NCBI GenBank assembly: GCA_900551055.1
Contig: URUK01000008.1
Span: forward strand, 26,752-90,751
Source: an uncultured Prevotella sp.
GTDB taxonomy: Bacteria > Bacteroidota > Bacteroidia > Bacteroidales > Bacteroidaceae
Reading direction: 5' to 3'
Length of the DNA stretch: 64,000 nucleotides
Made by a program: the position numbers and the translations under genes. Below the pieces are notes generated by a model. That model did no database searches and was not told where the DNA came from. It saw only the letters and a list, made by a program, of their open reading frames with translations. Positions 1 to 8,010 of the stretch are shown one piece after another (the stretch's first letter is position 1; every line of letters begins with the position of its first letter).

Positions 1-339
1 CTCCAAGCCAATGGCTTTTGCCACTTCCTGCACTACGAGTATCTTTTTCCCCGTGCCGTCAATCAGTTTGAAACGAGTGTCGGGAAACATTATGGCGAGC
101 GGTATGCCAGGGAAGCCGCCTCCTGTACCGAGATCGAGGACTTTTGTCCCAGGCCTGAACTTTATCGCTTTGGCTATTGCGAGCGAATGGAGCACATGGT
201 GCTCGTAAAGAAAATCAATGTCTTTTCTTGATATGACGTTGATTTTGCTGTTCCAGTCGTGGTACAAATTGTCAAGCGCGGCAAACTGCTCACGCTGTTT
301 TTGGGTAATGTCAGGGAAATATTTTAATATAATATCCAT
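1..339 (-). CDS. rsmG: 16S rRNA (guanine527-N7)-methyltransferase RsmG, partial
   Basis: The N-terminal 113 codons are visible and the 3' end runs off the left edge of the window. RsmG (GidB) uses S-adenosylmethionine to methylate G527 of 16S rRNA. The SAM-binding motif DLGTGGGFPGIPLA (residues about 69-82) followed by the acidic strand KLID near residue 94 is diagnostic of the family. The ATG at 339 gives the usual short N-terminal helix before the methyltransferase fold. It lies 67 bp downstream of the DUF3298 lipoprotein gene on the same strand, so the two could share a transcript. Confidence 0.93.
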   Translation of the reverse strand, partial: MDIILKYFPDITQKQREQFAALDNLYHDWNSKINVISRKDIDFLYEHHVLHSLAIAKAIKFRPGTKVLDLGTGGGFPGIPLAIMFPDTRFKLIDGTGKKILVVQEVAKAIGLE

Positions 340-406
340 ATCTTATATTGATGAAACGTTGCACATATGCAAGTTTTTCAGTTTTAAATCAGTATGTTCC
401 TATATG

Positions 407-1222
407 CTATTTCTTCAGCAGACGTTCCATGTCTTCGTTTTTTATTGAAACCCTGATTTCACCTTCTGCGTGGCAGGCGATTTCGTCCGGGGAATATATA
501 AAGGTAATGTCATCCTTGCCAATGATAAAGTTATCAGGTGCGTATACGTCAATGCCGGAGAAAATCGTCTTTTCATGCAGACCCTCTATGCCGTTGACCT
601 CGTATTTGTCGCACAACGCCTTTACTATCAGATCGTTAAGCTCTTCGTCAAATCCGGGCACGAACAGGTCTTTTAGCGACACTATCTTGCCTGTGGAAAT
701 GTCGATGTTCCTTGCTATTACGACAGAGTTACCGTGGGCTCCGCCGCCATACGAATATACATTCGCAATGTAAGTGAAGTATTTGTCGTTGTCGTCAATA
801 ACGTATGTCTTCACGATATAGTCGCAATTGAACGAAGCTCCGCCGCCTACGGCCCTGTAAATTTCGCCGTAATCCTGCCTGTATTCGGCGAGATACCTTT
901 TAACGAACGAGTCAACGGCCATTTCGGGGCTTATCTTTTCAGATGTTATCGAGAAATAGTCAGGGCTGAGTATGCCGGAGCGTATGATTGAATCGTTTAT
1001 CATGTCTGCGTTCTTGCCTTTGGCGTATGTCAGGCACAGGCTGACATGGCATCGCGGTCCGGCTGTATCTTCGGTCAATGACAGGGTTGAATCCACCTTT
1101 ATACTGTCAAACGTAATGCTGTCACTGGCGTTGCCTCTTTTGCCTGTGTTGCCTCCGCAAGAGGCGGTAAACAGTGCGGCCGCCAACAAAATGGACGGAG
1201 CGGAGAAAAGTTTTTTCTTCAT
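407..1222 (-). CDS. DUF3298 / RsiV-like lipoprotein
   Basis: A 271-residue predicted lipoprotein. The start at 1222 gives a short basic n-region (MKKK), a hydrophobic stretch and a lipobox ending in TASC; a longer upstream extension of the frame has no signal peptide and would start before the promoter. The C-terminal part has the features of the DUF3298 family found in RsiV-type proteins, including YGGGAHGN and the pattern DISTGKIVSLKDLF. In RsiV this domain binds lysozyme, but most Bacteroidales relatives have no assigned function, so the role here is open. It is probably on the periplasmic face of the cell envelope. Confidence 0.85.
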   Translation of the reverse strand: MKKKLFSAPSILLAAALFTASCGGNTGKRGNASDSITFDSIKVDSTLSLTEDTAGPRCHVSLCLTYAKGKNADMINDSIIRSGILSPDYFSITSEKISPEMAVDSFVKRYLAEYRQDYGEIYRAVGGGASFNCDYIVKTYVIDDNDKYFTYIANVYSYGGGAHGNSVVIARNIDISTGKIVSLKDLFVPGFDEELNDLIVKALCDKYEVNGIEGLHEKTIFSGIDVYAPDNFIIGKDDITFIYSPDEIACHAEGEIRVSIKNEDMERLLKK

Positions 1223-1312
1223 AATAAGAACTTGTGTCGTTAATGTTAATTGAAAAGCGCAGCCTTTGTCGTTGCTGCGGCAGTATTCTCGCATTGTAAA
1301 TATATCAATCTG

Positions 1313-1320
1313 CAAAGATA
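1313..1320 (-). promoter_or_regulatory. -7 box for the DUF3298 lipoprotein gene
   Basis: On the minus strand this reads TATCTTTG, a match to the Bacteroidetes -7 consensus TAnnTTTG. It lies 90 bp upstream of the start codon at 1222. No convincing -33 TTTG is seen at the usual spacing. Confidence 0.5.
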
Positions 1321-1346
1321 ATATAAAAAAACGACAAACAAGAGTT

Positions 1347-1383
1347 GCGGCGTATTTTATGGCTTAAAATACATTTTCGCCGC
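1347..1383. other. Interrupted inverted repeat between divergent genes
   Basis: GCGGCG at 1347-1352 pairs with CGCCGC at 1378-1383. Inside it TATTTTA (1353-1359) pairs with TAAAATA (1365-1371), leaving a six-base bulge on the right arm. It lies between the divergent promoters, so it could be an operator or a transcript hairpin. Nothing else marks its role. Confidence 0.4.
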
Positions 1384-1461
1384 ATGTCTCCCATCTATTT
1401 TGGTAGCTATTTCCGAGACAATTGGCAACCTACGTGCAAGGCGTTGATAATCAGCCTGTTT

Positions 1462-1566
1462 CCAATATGTGGCTTTTTGCCTTGTAAAATGACGCATATT
1501 GCGTTCCAAAAGAAGGCCTTTTGCATCGCGAAAGGTGGCCTATTGTAAAATGACGTCTTGCTGTCG
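1462..1566 (+). repeat. 22-nt-period intergenic array 1
   Basis: Five units start at 1462, 1484, 1506, 1528 and 1545. Four are exactly 22 nt and the fourth is shortened to 17 nt. The typical core is CCAAAAGAAGGCCTTTTGC (unit 3), an imperfect palindrome of AAAAG and CTTTT around a GC-rich centre. The array is preceded by the boundary motif GCCTGTTTCC (1454-1463). It lies in the divergent gap between the lipoprotein gene and the HAD gene, about 60 bp before the HAD promoter. Confidence 0.75.
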
Positions 1567-1630
1567 GAGTTTTTGAAGGTCGGCACCGGGTACAATTTAG
1601 GTATAAAGACAGGAAAACGGCAGTTACATG

Positions 1631-1660
1631 TTGTTATGTCTTATAAAATGATTACTTTTG
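1631..1660 (+). promoter_or_regulatory. Promoter of the HAD phosphatase gene
   Basis: TTG (1631-1633), a 19-nt spacer and TACTTTTG (1653-1660) fit the Bacteroidetes housekeeping promoter. It predicts an mRNA leader of roughly 100 nt before the start at 1767. Confidence 0.65.
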
Positions 1661-1766
1661 CAGCGCAATTCAAAACAAGGTCTGGCATGATATTGCCATG
1701 CCACATATCGCAGTTGTTGCGCTGTGAAGGTAATGGCAAGTCGTTTTTCAGACGGTATTAAAAATT

Positions 1767-2420
1767 ATGGCCGATAAAAGGAAAATAAGTGCTGCGCTGT
1801 TCGATTTGGACGGTGTGGTGTTTGATACGGAAAGTCAGTACACGGTCTTTTGGGGTGGACAGTTCAGGTTGTATCATCCTGACAAGCCCGGGCTTGAGCA
1901 TAAGATAAAAGGGCAGACGCTAACCCAGATATTTGACGTGTGGTTTTCAAACATGAAGGACGAGCAGGCCAAGATTGTGGCCCGTCTTGACGAGTTTGAA
2001 CGCAATATGAAGTTCGAGTACGTCTGCGGCTTTACAGATTTCATTGCCGACCTGCGCGACAGCGGCGTTAAGACGGCCGTTGTCACGAGCTCAAACCAGA
2101 TGAAGATGAAGTCTGTATATGTGGCTCGTCCCGAATTTAAGGGCATGTTTGATGCCGTGCTTACTTCAGAATGCTTTGAACGCAGCAAGCCCGACCCAGA
2201 CCCTTATGTTAGGGGAGCAGCCCTGCTCGGACTGGAGCGTGACGCATGTGTGGTGTTTGAGGATAGTTTCAACGGCTTGAAATCCGGACGTGCGGCAGGC
2301 ATGGCTGTGGTTGGGCTTTCGACCACAAACAGCCCAGAGGCAATACGTCCGTATTGTGACTGCGTGATACCTGATTATCACGGGCTCGACTTTAACAAAC
2401 TATGTTCAATATTATTGTAA
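1767..2420 (+). CDS. HAD-superfamily phosphatase / phosphomutase (beta-PGM-like subfamily)
   Basis: A 217-residue HAD hydrolase. Motif I is FDLDGVVFDTE with the catalytic Asp pair at D13 and D15. Motif II is VVTSSN (S108/S109), motif III is the Lys of SKPDPDPY (K141), and motif IV is VFEDSFNG (E165, D166). The helical cap after motif I and the SKPDP and EDS patterns put it in the beta-phosphoglucomutase/phosphoglycolate phosphatase group. The substrate cannot be read from the sequence; a sugar phosphate is likely. It stands alone behind its own promoter and a 22-nt array. Confidence 0.88.
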   Translation: MADKRKISAALFDLDGVVFDTESQYTVFWGGQFRLYHPDKPGLEHKIKGQTLTQIFDVWFSNMKDEQAKIVARLDEFERNMKFEYVCGFTDFIADLRDSGVKTAVVTSSNQMKMKSVYVARPEFKGMFDAVLTSECFERSKPDPDPYVRGAALLGLERDACVVFEDSFNGLKSGRAAGMAVVGLSTTNSPEAIRPYCDCVIPDYHGLDFNKLCSILL

Positions 2421-2518
2421 GTGTTTTGTTCCCAGGAATTTAATGATATTAATTAAAGTTATATTGTAAGTCTATTTCGGACGCATTTGTTTTAATAAAC
2501 ATCAAAAAACATTGGACT

Positions 2519-3340
2519 ATGTCAGGATATTTAGTTAGCGATACGCGCAAAGTTACAACACACAGGTTTATAGAAATGAAGCAGCGCGGAGAGAAAATCT
2601 CCATGCTTACGGCGTATGATTTCACTACGGCAGGCATCGTTGACGGTGCGGGAGTCGACGGAATACTTATAGGTGACTCTGCATCCAATGTCATGGTAGG
2701 CAATACAACCACGCTGCCTATGACCGTGGAACAGATGATATACCATGCAAGGGCGGTAGTAAACGGAGTCAAACGTGCCCTCGTAGTGTGTGACATGCCT
2801 TTCGGAAGCTATCAAGTTGACCGGAAAGAGGGCGTGAAGAACGCCATACGTATAATGAAAGAGAGTGGGTGCGACGCGCTCAAACTTGAAGGCGGAGAAG
2901 AAATCATAGACACTGTAAAAGGTATACTTGATGCCGGAATACCCGTCATGGGACATCTCGGACTTACCCCACAGAGCATCAACAAGTTTGGAACATATGC
3001 CGTGCGCGCCAAGGATGAGGCTGAAGCGGAAAAACTTATGGCCGATGCAAGGCTGTTAAGTGAGACTGGATGTTTCAGTGTTGTGCTGGAGAAAGTGCCT
3101 GCCGCACTTGCCGCCGAGGTCTCAAAGGCCATTACTGTGCCGACAATAGGTATTGGTGCCGGCGCTGGTACGGACGGCCAGGTGCTTGTAGTGGCTGACA
3201 TGCTTGGCATGACAAAGGGCTTCAATCCGCGCTTCTTGCGCCGTTATGCCGACCTTAACACTGTAATGACTGATGCCATCGGGCAGTATGTTGCCGATGT
3301 TAAGGACGGGGCTTTCCCAACAGCAGACGAGGCATATTGA
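2519..3340 (+). CDS. panB: 3-methyl-2-oxobutanoate hydroxymethyltransferase
   Basis: PanB transfers a hydroxymethyl group from methylene-tetrahydrofolate to 2-oxoisovalerate, giving ketopantoate, the first committed step of pantothenate and CoA synthesis. Visible family signatures are LIGDSASNVMVG (residues about 50-61, metal-binding Asp), CDMPFGSYQ (91-99), LKLEGG and the C-terminal IGIGAGAGTDGQVLV. The length of 273 residues is typical. Its stop codon overlaps the ATG of the downstream MFS gene (TGATG), so the two are translationally coupled. No other pantothenate gene is nearby. Confidence 0.96.
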   Translation: MSGYLVSDTRKVTTHRFIEMKQRGEKISMLTAYDFTTAGIVDGAGVDGILIGDSASNVMVGNTTTLPMTVEQMIYHARAVVNGVKRALVVCDMPFGSYQVDRKEGVKNAIRIMKESGCDALKLEGGEEIIDTVKGILDAGIPVMGHLGLTPQSINKFGTYAVRAKDEAEAEKLMADARLLSETGCFSVVLEKVPAALAAEVSKAITVPTIGIGAGAGTDGQVLVVADMLGMTKGFNPRFLRRYADLNTVMTDAIGQYVADVKDGAFPTADEAY

Positions 3341-4521
3341 TGGATACACAGAACACTCCCGTACATGTAAGGCTTTGGCACAGGGACTTCTGGCTTATGG
3401 CAGTGGCCAGCCTGTTGCTGACAGCGGCCATGTATCTACCCTTGCCGTTGCTCCCGGCATGGATGATACAGGTATATGGATGCTCCCCTGTTGAAGCGGC
3501 GGCATGCACGGGGCTGCCTGGCGTAGGCGTGTTCCTGCTCGGATGTTTCTGCTCCTATCTCGTTCAGCGTTACCGGCGCAATATGGTTTGCATATATTCC
3601 GTCATCGCCGTCGCTGTGTGTTTCTATGTTTTACAGTGGCTTCAGGGCGGAGCGGAGACTGCGGCCGGTGCTTTTTGCATCGTGGCTGTTGTACGGTTGG
3701 TGCAGGGGGCACTGTTCGGTTTGGCGCAGATGGTGCTGTCGAGCACGCTCATTATTGATACTTGCGAGTCGTTTCGCCGTACTGAAGCCAACTATTCGGC
3801 GGCATGGTTCTCGCGGATAGCGTTGTCGTTAGGGCCTATGGCGGCTCTTCTTTTGGCACCGATGATGGGCTTTGGCGGCGTGATGCTTGCCGGTTCGGTG
3901 TTGTGCGTGTTTGCTGTACTACTCATATTTGTAGTCAAATTCCCGTTCAAGGCCCCTGAGGAAATAGTCCGCCATGTATCAACCGACCGCTTTTTCCTGC
4001 CTCAAGGCAAATGGCTTTTTGCTAACCTGATGCTTGTAATGGCGTCAGTCGGGCTGATTTTCTCAATAAGCGGCACTGTGCGCTTTTACGGAATGTTGTC
4101 AGTGGGGTTTGTTTTGTCTCTGCTGGCAGCCCGCTTTGTTTTCGTCAATGCAGAGCTTAAGAGCGAGGCTGTTACGGGGATGGCGCTTATAATCGCGGCA
4201 TTGCTCGTTATGTTGTCAGGCGACGGAGGCGCAGTGTATTCGCTTGTGCCGGTGCTTGTAGGTTGTGGAGTGGGAGTTGTAGGTTCACGTTTCCTGCTGT
4301 TTTTCATAAAACTGAGTCCGCATTGCAAGCGCGGAACTTCCCAAAGCACATATTTCCTGGCTTGTGAATCGGGGCTGTCTTTGGGCTTGTTCCTCGGCTA
4401 TGGCTTTTTCCATAGCGATGTTCATGGCGCATTGGTTCTGTCGTTGGCATTGTGTTGCATAGCTTTGGCCATGTATCTGGCATTTACCCACGGCTGGTAT
4501 GTCAGGCACAAGAACAGGTAG
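3340..4521 (+). CDS. Major facilitator superfamily transporter
   Basis: A 393-residue protein with about 12 hydrophobic segments and the MFS layout: six helices, a cytoplasmic loop near residues 205-225, then six more. The N-terminal half has a weak motif-A-like stretch around YRRNMV. The ATG overlaps the panB stop, implying translational coupling. A role in export or uptake of a pantothenate-pathway compound is tempting but rests on position only. The substrate is unknown; drug/metabolite efflux is the generic alternative. Confidence 0.83.
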   Translation: MDTQNTPVHVRLWHRDFWLMAVASLLLTAAMYLPLPLLPAWMIQVYGCSPVEAAACTGLPGVGVFLLGCFCSYLVQRYRRNMVCIYSVIAVAVCFYVLQWLQGGAETAAGAFCIVAVVRLVQGALFGLAQMVLSSTLIIDTCESFRRTEANYSAAWFSRIALSLGPMAALLLAPMMGFGGVMLAGSVLCVFAVLLIFVVKFPFKAPEEIVRHVSTDRFFLPQGKWLFANLMLVMASVGLIFSISGTVRFYGMLSVGFVLSLLAARFVFVNAELKSEAVTGMALIIAALLVMLSGDGGAVYSLVPVLVGCGVGVVGSRFLLFFIKLSPHCKRGTSQSTYFLACESGLSLGLFLGYGFFHSDVHGALVLSLALCCIALAMYLAFTHGWYVRHKNR

Positions 4522-4582
4522 GGCCGTTATTTGTGCTATGATTGATAACTTGTTGATTTACAGATATTTATTGCTGGTTTCG

Positions 4583-4669
4583 CCAAACGTGTTCTTTTGC
4601 ATTGCAAAAGGACACGTTTTGTATGTTAAAATGCCACCTTTTGCTTTGTAAAAGATGGTCTTTTGCAAT
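4583..4669 (+). repeat. 22-nt-period intergenic array 2
   Basis: Four units of 21, 21, 23 and 22 nt start at 4583, 4604, 4625 and 4648. The last has the perfect palindromic core AAAAGATGGTCTTTT. The first begins CCAAA after GGTTTCG, a variant of the boundary motif. It occupies the gap between the MFS gene and the DUF4491 gene. The rest of the gap (4522-4858) holds only the promoter listed next. Confidence 0.72.
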
Positions 4670-4792
4670 ACGTCCGGTTGTGCATCGGGATGTGTGTGCA
4701 GACGATGCCGTTGCTTATTCGTTTCAATATGCCAACAATATGTTTCAATTTCCAGGTTTTTCTAAAGGCACGTCCTATTTATCCGGATTAGC

Positions 4793-4824
4793 TTTGCTTG
4801 GATAAGAATTTCTTATTATATTTG
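4793..4824 (+). promoter_or_regulatory. Promoter of the DUF4491-rlmH transcript
   Basis: TTTG (4793-4796), a 20-nt spacer and TATATTTG (4817-4824) match the Bacteroidetes promoter well. It sits 35 bp before the start codon at 4859. Confidence 0.7.
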
Positions 4825-4858
4825 CAATCTGTAAGCATTCTAACGATAACGAAAAACA

Positions 4859-5164
4859 ATGGTATTGTATTTTACGGGAATTGTCATCGCCATATCATGT
4901 TTTCTGATAATAGGATTGTTCCATCCGATAGTGATAAAGACAGAATATTACACGGGTACAAAATATTGGTGGATGTTCCTTGTGGCAGGCTTGGCGTGTA
5001 TTGCGGCCGCATTATTCATAGCAAACCCCATAGTGTCGGCGTTGCTCGGTATATTCGGGGCTTCATGCCTGTGGTCCATAAAAGAGCTGTTCGAACAGCG
5101 TGACAGGGTGATTAAAGGCTGGTTCCCGATGAATCCTAGACGGAAGGGCGAGTATCCGGCCTGA
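4859..5164 (+). CDS. DUF4491 small membrane protein
   Basis: A 101-residue inner-membrane protein with three hydrophobic segments (about 4-22, 40-58 and 61-78) and a basic C-terminal tail. The segments GLFHPIVIKTEYY, KYWWMF and SIKELFEQRDRV are characteristic of the Bacteroidales family DUF4491. No function is known. It is followed 20 bp later by rlmH and is probably co-transcribed with it. Confidence 0.88.
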   Translation: MVLYFTGIVIAISCFLIIGLFHPIVIKTEYYTGTKYWWMFLVAGLACIAAALFIANPIVSALLGIFGASCLWSIKELFEQRDRVIKGWFPMNPRRKGEYPA

Positions 5165-5184
5165 AACATATACCACTTGAACAG

Positions 5185-5655
5185 ATGAAAACCACATTGC
5201 TGCTTGTAGGAAAGACTACCGGAAAGCTGTACGCCGAGGCAATCGAGGACTATGCCGGGCGCATAAGTCATTATATACCTTTTAATATAAAGGTAATACC
5301 TGACTTGAAAAACAACAAGAACCTGACCGAGAACCAACAGAAAGAAAAGGAAGGAGAACTGATATTGAAGGCTATAGAGGACAAAAGCTTTGTGATGTTG
5401 CTTGACGAACATGGCAAGGAATATCGCAGTGTGGAATTTGCCTCGTGGCTTGAAAACAAGCAGCAGACTGCACGGAGTCTGACATTTGTAGTAGGCGGCC
5501 CTTATGGGTTTTCACAGTCGGTGTATGACAGGGCGGACGGGAAAGTGTCACTTTCGCGCATGACATTGTCACACCAAATGGTCAGGCTTGTGTTTGTTGA
5601 GCAGATTTACCGTGCCTGCACGATAATAAAGAACGAGCCTTACCACCACGAATGA
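5185..5655 (+). CDS. rlmH: 23S rRNA pseudouridine1915-N3-methyltransferase
   Basis: RlmH is a small SPOUT-class methyltransferase that modifies pseudouridine 1915 in helix 69 of 23S rRNA using SAM. Support comes from its length (156 residues), the knotted-fold signature FVVGGPYGFS (about 94-103), the segment LSRMTLSHQMVRLVFVEQIY and the invariant C-terminal EPYHHE. It lies between the DUF4491 gene and uxuA, 45 bp before uxuA with no clear terminator between them. Confidence 0.96.
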   Translation: MKTTLLLVGKTTGKLYAEAIEDYAGRISHYIPFNIKVIPDLKNNKNLTENQQKEKEGELILKAIEDKSFVMLLDEHGKEYRSVEFASWLENKQQTARSLTFVVGGPYGFSQSVYDRADGKVSLSRMTLSHQMVRLVFVEQIYRACTIIKNEPYHHE

Positions 5656-5700
5656 AAGGTTATAGGGAAAACATTAAAACTTTTATAAAGACTTTTTGAT

Positions 5701-6882
5701 ATGGAAAAGACATGGAGATGGTTCGGCAAGAACGACAAGATAACCTTGTCTATGCTGAAACAAATCGGTGTGGAGGGTATTGTCACAGCCCTGCACGACG
5801 TTCCGAACGGAGAAGTTTGGACACGTGAGAAGATACGTGACTTGCGTGAATATATCGAGAGTTATGGCATGCGCTGGTCTGTTGTGGAGAGTCTGCCGGT
5901 GTGCGAGAGTATCAAATATGCAGGCCCTGACCGCGACAGGCTGATTGAGAACTACAAGGAGAGCCTGAAAAACCTCGGCCTTGAAGGTGTGCACACCATC
6001 TGCTACAACTTTATGCCTGTACTCGATTGGGCGCGCACAGACCTTACACACCCCAATCCCGACGGTACGAGCAATCTTTACTTCAGCCATGCGCAGTTCG
6101 CATACTTCGACTGCTGTATACTGAAGCGAGAGGGGGCGGAAAAGGATTACAGCCCGGAGGTGATGGCTGAAGTGGAAAAGCTGAAGCAGACAATGACTCC
6201 GGAGGACAATCATAAACTGGTGGACACAATCATAGTGAAGACACAGGGCTTTGTGAACGGAAATATTACCGAAAACGACGAACATCCTGTGGAGCTGTTC
6301 CGCCAGCTGCTTGACCTTTATAAGGGTATCACGAAAGACCAGCTTAGGGAAAACATGCGTTATTTCCTTGCCGCTATTATGCCTACGTGCAACGAATATG
6401 GAATGTATATGTGCGTGCATCCCGACGATCCACCGTTCCCCATCCTCGGCTTGCCGCGTATTGTTACGTGCGACGAGGACATCGAGTGGTTCCTCAAGGC
6501 TGTTGACGATCCGCATAATGGCCTTACTTTCTGTGCAGGTTCTTTGTCAGCCGGTGCACATAATAATGTTGTGGAATTGGCACGTAAGTATGCCGACCGC
6601 ACTTGGTTCGTGCACATGCGTTCGTGCAAGGTGTTTCCCAATGGCGATTTTACCGAGGCTTCGCATCTTGGCGGACGTGCAGACCTTATCGAGCTTGCCC
6701 GCATTTTCGAGAAGACAAACCCGAAGCTGCCGATGCGCGTTGACCACGGCCCCAACATGCTTGGAGACGAAAACCGTGGATATAACGCAGGTTATACCTT
6801 CCTCGGACGTATGTTTGCGATGGGGCAGGTGCAGGGCATCCTCGCCACGGTTGACCGCGAACTGGGAATAAACCAAGAATAA
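5701..6882 (+). CDS. uxuA: Mannonate dehydratase
   Basis: UxuA dehydrates D-mannonate to 2-dehydro-3-deoxy-D-gluconate (KDG) in glucuronate catabolism. The length of 393 residues is typical. Conserved stretches are WRWFGKNDKITL at the N-terminus, CVHPDDPPFPILGLPRIV, HMRSCKVFPNGDFTEASH (metal ligands) and DHGPNMLGDENRGYNAGYT. It begins the hexuronate gene run uxuA, SDR reductase, uxaB. Its product KDG is the substrate of KdgK, encoded 13 kb downstream. It may be read through from rlmH, as no promoter was found in the 45-bp gap. Confidence 0.96.
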   Translation: MEKTWRWFGKNDKITLSMLKQIGVEGIVTALHDVPNGEVWTREKIRDLREYIESYGMRWSVVESLPVCESIKYAGPDRDRLIENYKESLKNLGLEGVHTICYNFMPVLDWARTDLTHPNPDGTSNLYFSHAQFAYFDCCILKREGAEKDYSPEVMAEVEKLKQTMTPEDNHKLVDTIIVKTQGFVNGNITENDEHPVELFRQLLDLYKGITKDQLRENMRYFLAAIMPTCNEYGMYMCVHPDDPPFPILGLPRIVTCDEDIEWFLKAVDDPHNGLTFCAGSLSAGAHNNVVELARKYADRTWFVHMRSCKVFPNGDFTEASHLGGRADLIELARIFEKTNPKLPMRVDHGPNMLGDENRGYNAGYTFLGRMFAMGQVQGILATVDRELGINQE

Positions 6883-6973
6883 GAAGTTTATAATAAAGAA
6901 CATACAGTAGCTTCATATAGGGCCGGCCGGTCAAGTTCGGCTTGTCGGCTTTACAATAAAAACTTTAGAAACC

Positions 6974-7786
6974 ATGAACGATTTATTCAACATCAAGGAC
7001 TATGTAGTAGTGATAACCGGCGGAACTGGAGTTCTCGGCCGTACCATAGCCAAGTATCTTGCAGTCAATGGAGCGCAAGTAGTAATACTCGGCCGTAAGG
7101 AAGAGGTGGGAAAGGAAATAATTGATGACATCGTGAAAGACGGTGGAAAGGCCGAGTTTATGAAAACCGATGTGATGGATTATGCAGCCGTACAGAAGAA
7201 CTGTGATGACATAATGGCAAAGTACGGACGCATAGATACTCTGCTGAATGCAGCCGGAGGCAATATGCCTGGTGCGACAATTGCTCCTGACCAGACTTTT
7301 TTCAACTTGAAAGTTGAGGAGTTTCAGAAAGTGCTTGAACTCAATCTTACAGGTACGGTAATACCTACGCAGGTGTTCCTTAAGCCAATGGTGAAGCAGG
7401 GCAAAGGCTCGATAATCAATTTCTCGAGCATGGCGGCGTTCCGTCCGATGACCCGTGTATGCGGATATGCAGCAGCCAAGGCCGGCATCAGTAACTTCAC
7501 TGCATTCATGGCGGCGGAATGTGCCAAGAAATTTGGCGAAGGCATCCGTGTAAATGCCATTGCACCTGGTTTTTTCATAACCGAGCAGAACCGTGCGTTG
7601 TTGACTAATCCTGACGGCTCTTACACTCAGCGAGGTAACGATGTGGTACGTCAGACTCCGTTCGGGCGTATGGGAGATCCTGAGGAACTTTGCGGAACGA
7701 TACATTATCTGATGAGCGATGCCGCCAAGTTTGTCACGGGAACCGTGGCTGTTGTCGACGGTGGATTTAACGTATTTGCCATGTAA
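6974..7786 (+). CDS. SDR oxidoreductase, probable D-fructuronate/D-mannonate oxidoreductase
   Basis: A 270-residue classical short-chain dehydrogenase. The cofactor loop is TGGTGVLG (15-22), NAAG is at 92-95, the catalytic Ser is S151/S152 and YxxxK is Y165/K169. It lies between uxuA and uxaB, exactly where a fructuronate reductase (the UxuB step) is required, yet it is unrelated to classical UxuB, which belongs to the long-chain mannitol dehydrogenase family. I infer that it reduces fructuronate to mannonate as a non-orthologous replacement. Family membership is certain; the substrate is inferred from context. Confidence 0.85.
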   Translation: MNDLFNIKDYVVVITGGTGVLGRTIAKYLAVNGAQVVILGRKEEVGKEIIDDIVKDGGKAEFMKTDVMDYAAVQKNCDDIMAKYGRIDTLLNAAGGNMPGATIAPDQTFFNLKVEEFQKVLELNLTGTVIPTQVFLKPMVKQGKGSIINFSSMAAFRPMTRVCGYAAAKAGISNFTAFMAAECAKKFGEGIRVNAIAPGFFITEQNRALLTNPDGSYTQRGNDVVRQTPFGRMGDPEELCGTIHYLMSDAAKFVTGTVAVVDGGFNVFAM

Positions 7787-7797
7787 GGTTTTTGCCG

Positions 7798-7889
7798 GGC
7801 AAGCGGACAAGGACAGACGTGACGTATCCGAAATTTTTGTAAATGACAAAAGTTTATATGCTCGTATGTCTGAATCTTGTCCGCTTGCC
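7798..7889 (+). other. Long nested stem-loop between SDR gene and uxaB
   Basis: GGCAAGCGGACAAG (7798-7811) is perfectly complementary to 7876-7889. Just inside, CAGAC (7814-7818) pairs with GTCTG (7868-7872), and a central hairpin pairs AAATTTTTGT (7831-7840) with ACAAAAGTTT (7846-7855). No T-run follows, so it is not a standard terminator. It starts 12 bp after the SDR stop codon and ends 75 bp before the uxaB -7 box. It may be an mRNA-processing or 3'-stabilising structure, or a small inverted-repeat element. Confidence 0.6.
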
Positions 7890-7964
7890 TGCCTAAAATG
7901 CAGTCACGCAAACCTTTACGTGCTTTTAATGCGTAAAAATGGTACACATTATTGAATAATACTG

Positions 7965-7972
7965 TAATTTTG
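7965..7972 (+). promoter_or_regulatory. -7 box upstream of uxaB
   Basis: TAATTTTG fits TAnnTTTG and lies 38 bp before the uxaB start. No TTTG is seen at the expected -33 position, which would suit an activated promoter. Confidence 0.5.
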
Positions 7973-8010
7973 CAACAAAATTAATAAAAACGAATTTAGT
8001 AAATCAAATC

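Noticed and set aside
5683..6516. Long open frame of 277 codons on the minus strand opposite uxuA
   Set aside because: It is fully antisense to a well-supported gene, has no recognisable family and follows from the codon bias of uxuA.
6925..6950. GGCCGGCCGG-rich palindrome between uxuA and the SDR gene
   Set aside because: A short palindrome without stem extension, T-run or repeats elsewhere; too little to call a regulatory site.
6983..7849. Minus-strand frame of 288 codons opposite the SDR gene
   Set aside because: Antisense shadow with Cys/His/Arg-rich, unstructured translation; the SDR gene on the plus strand has all family motifs.
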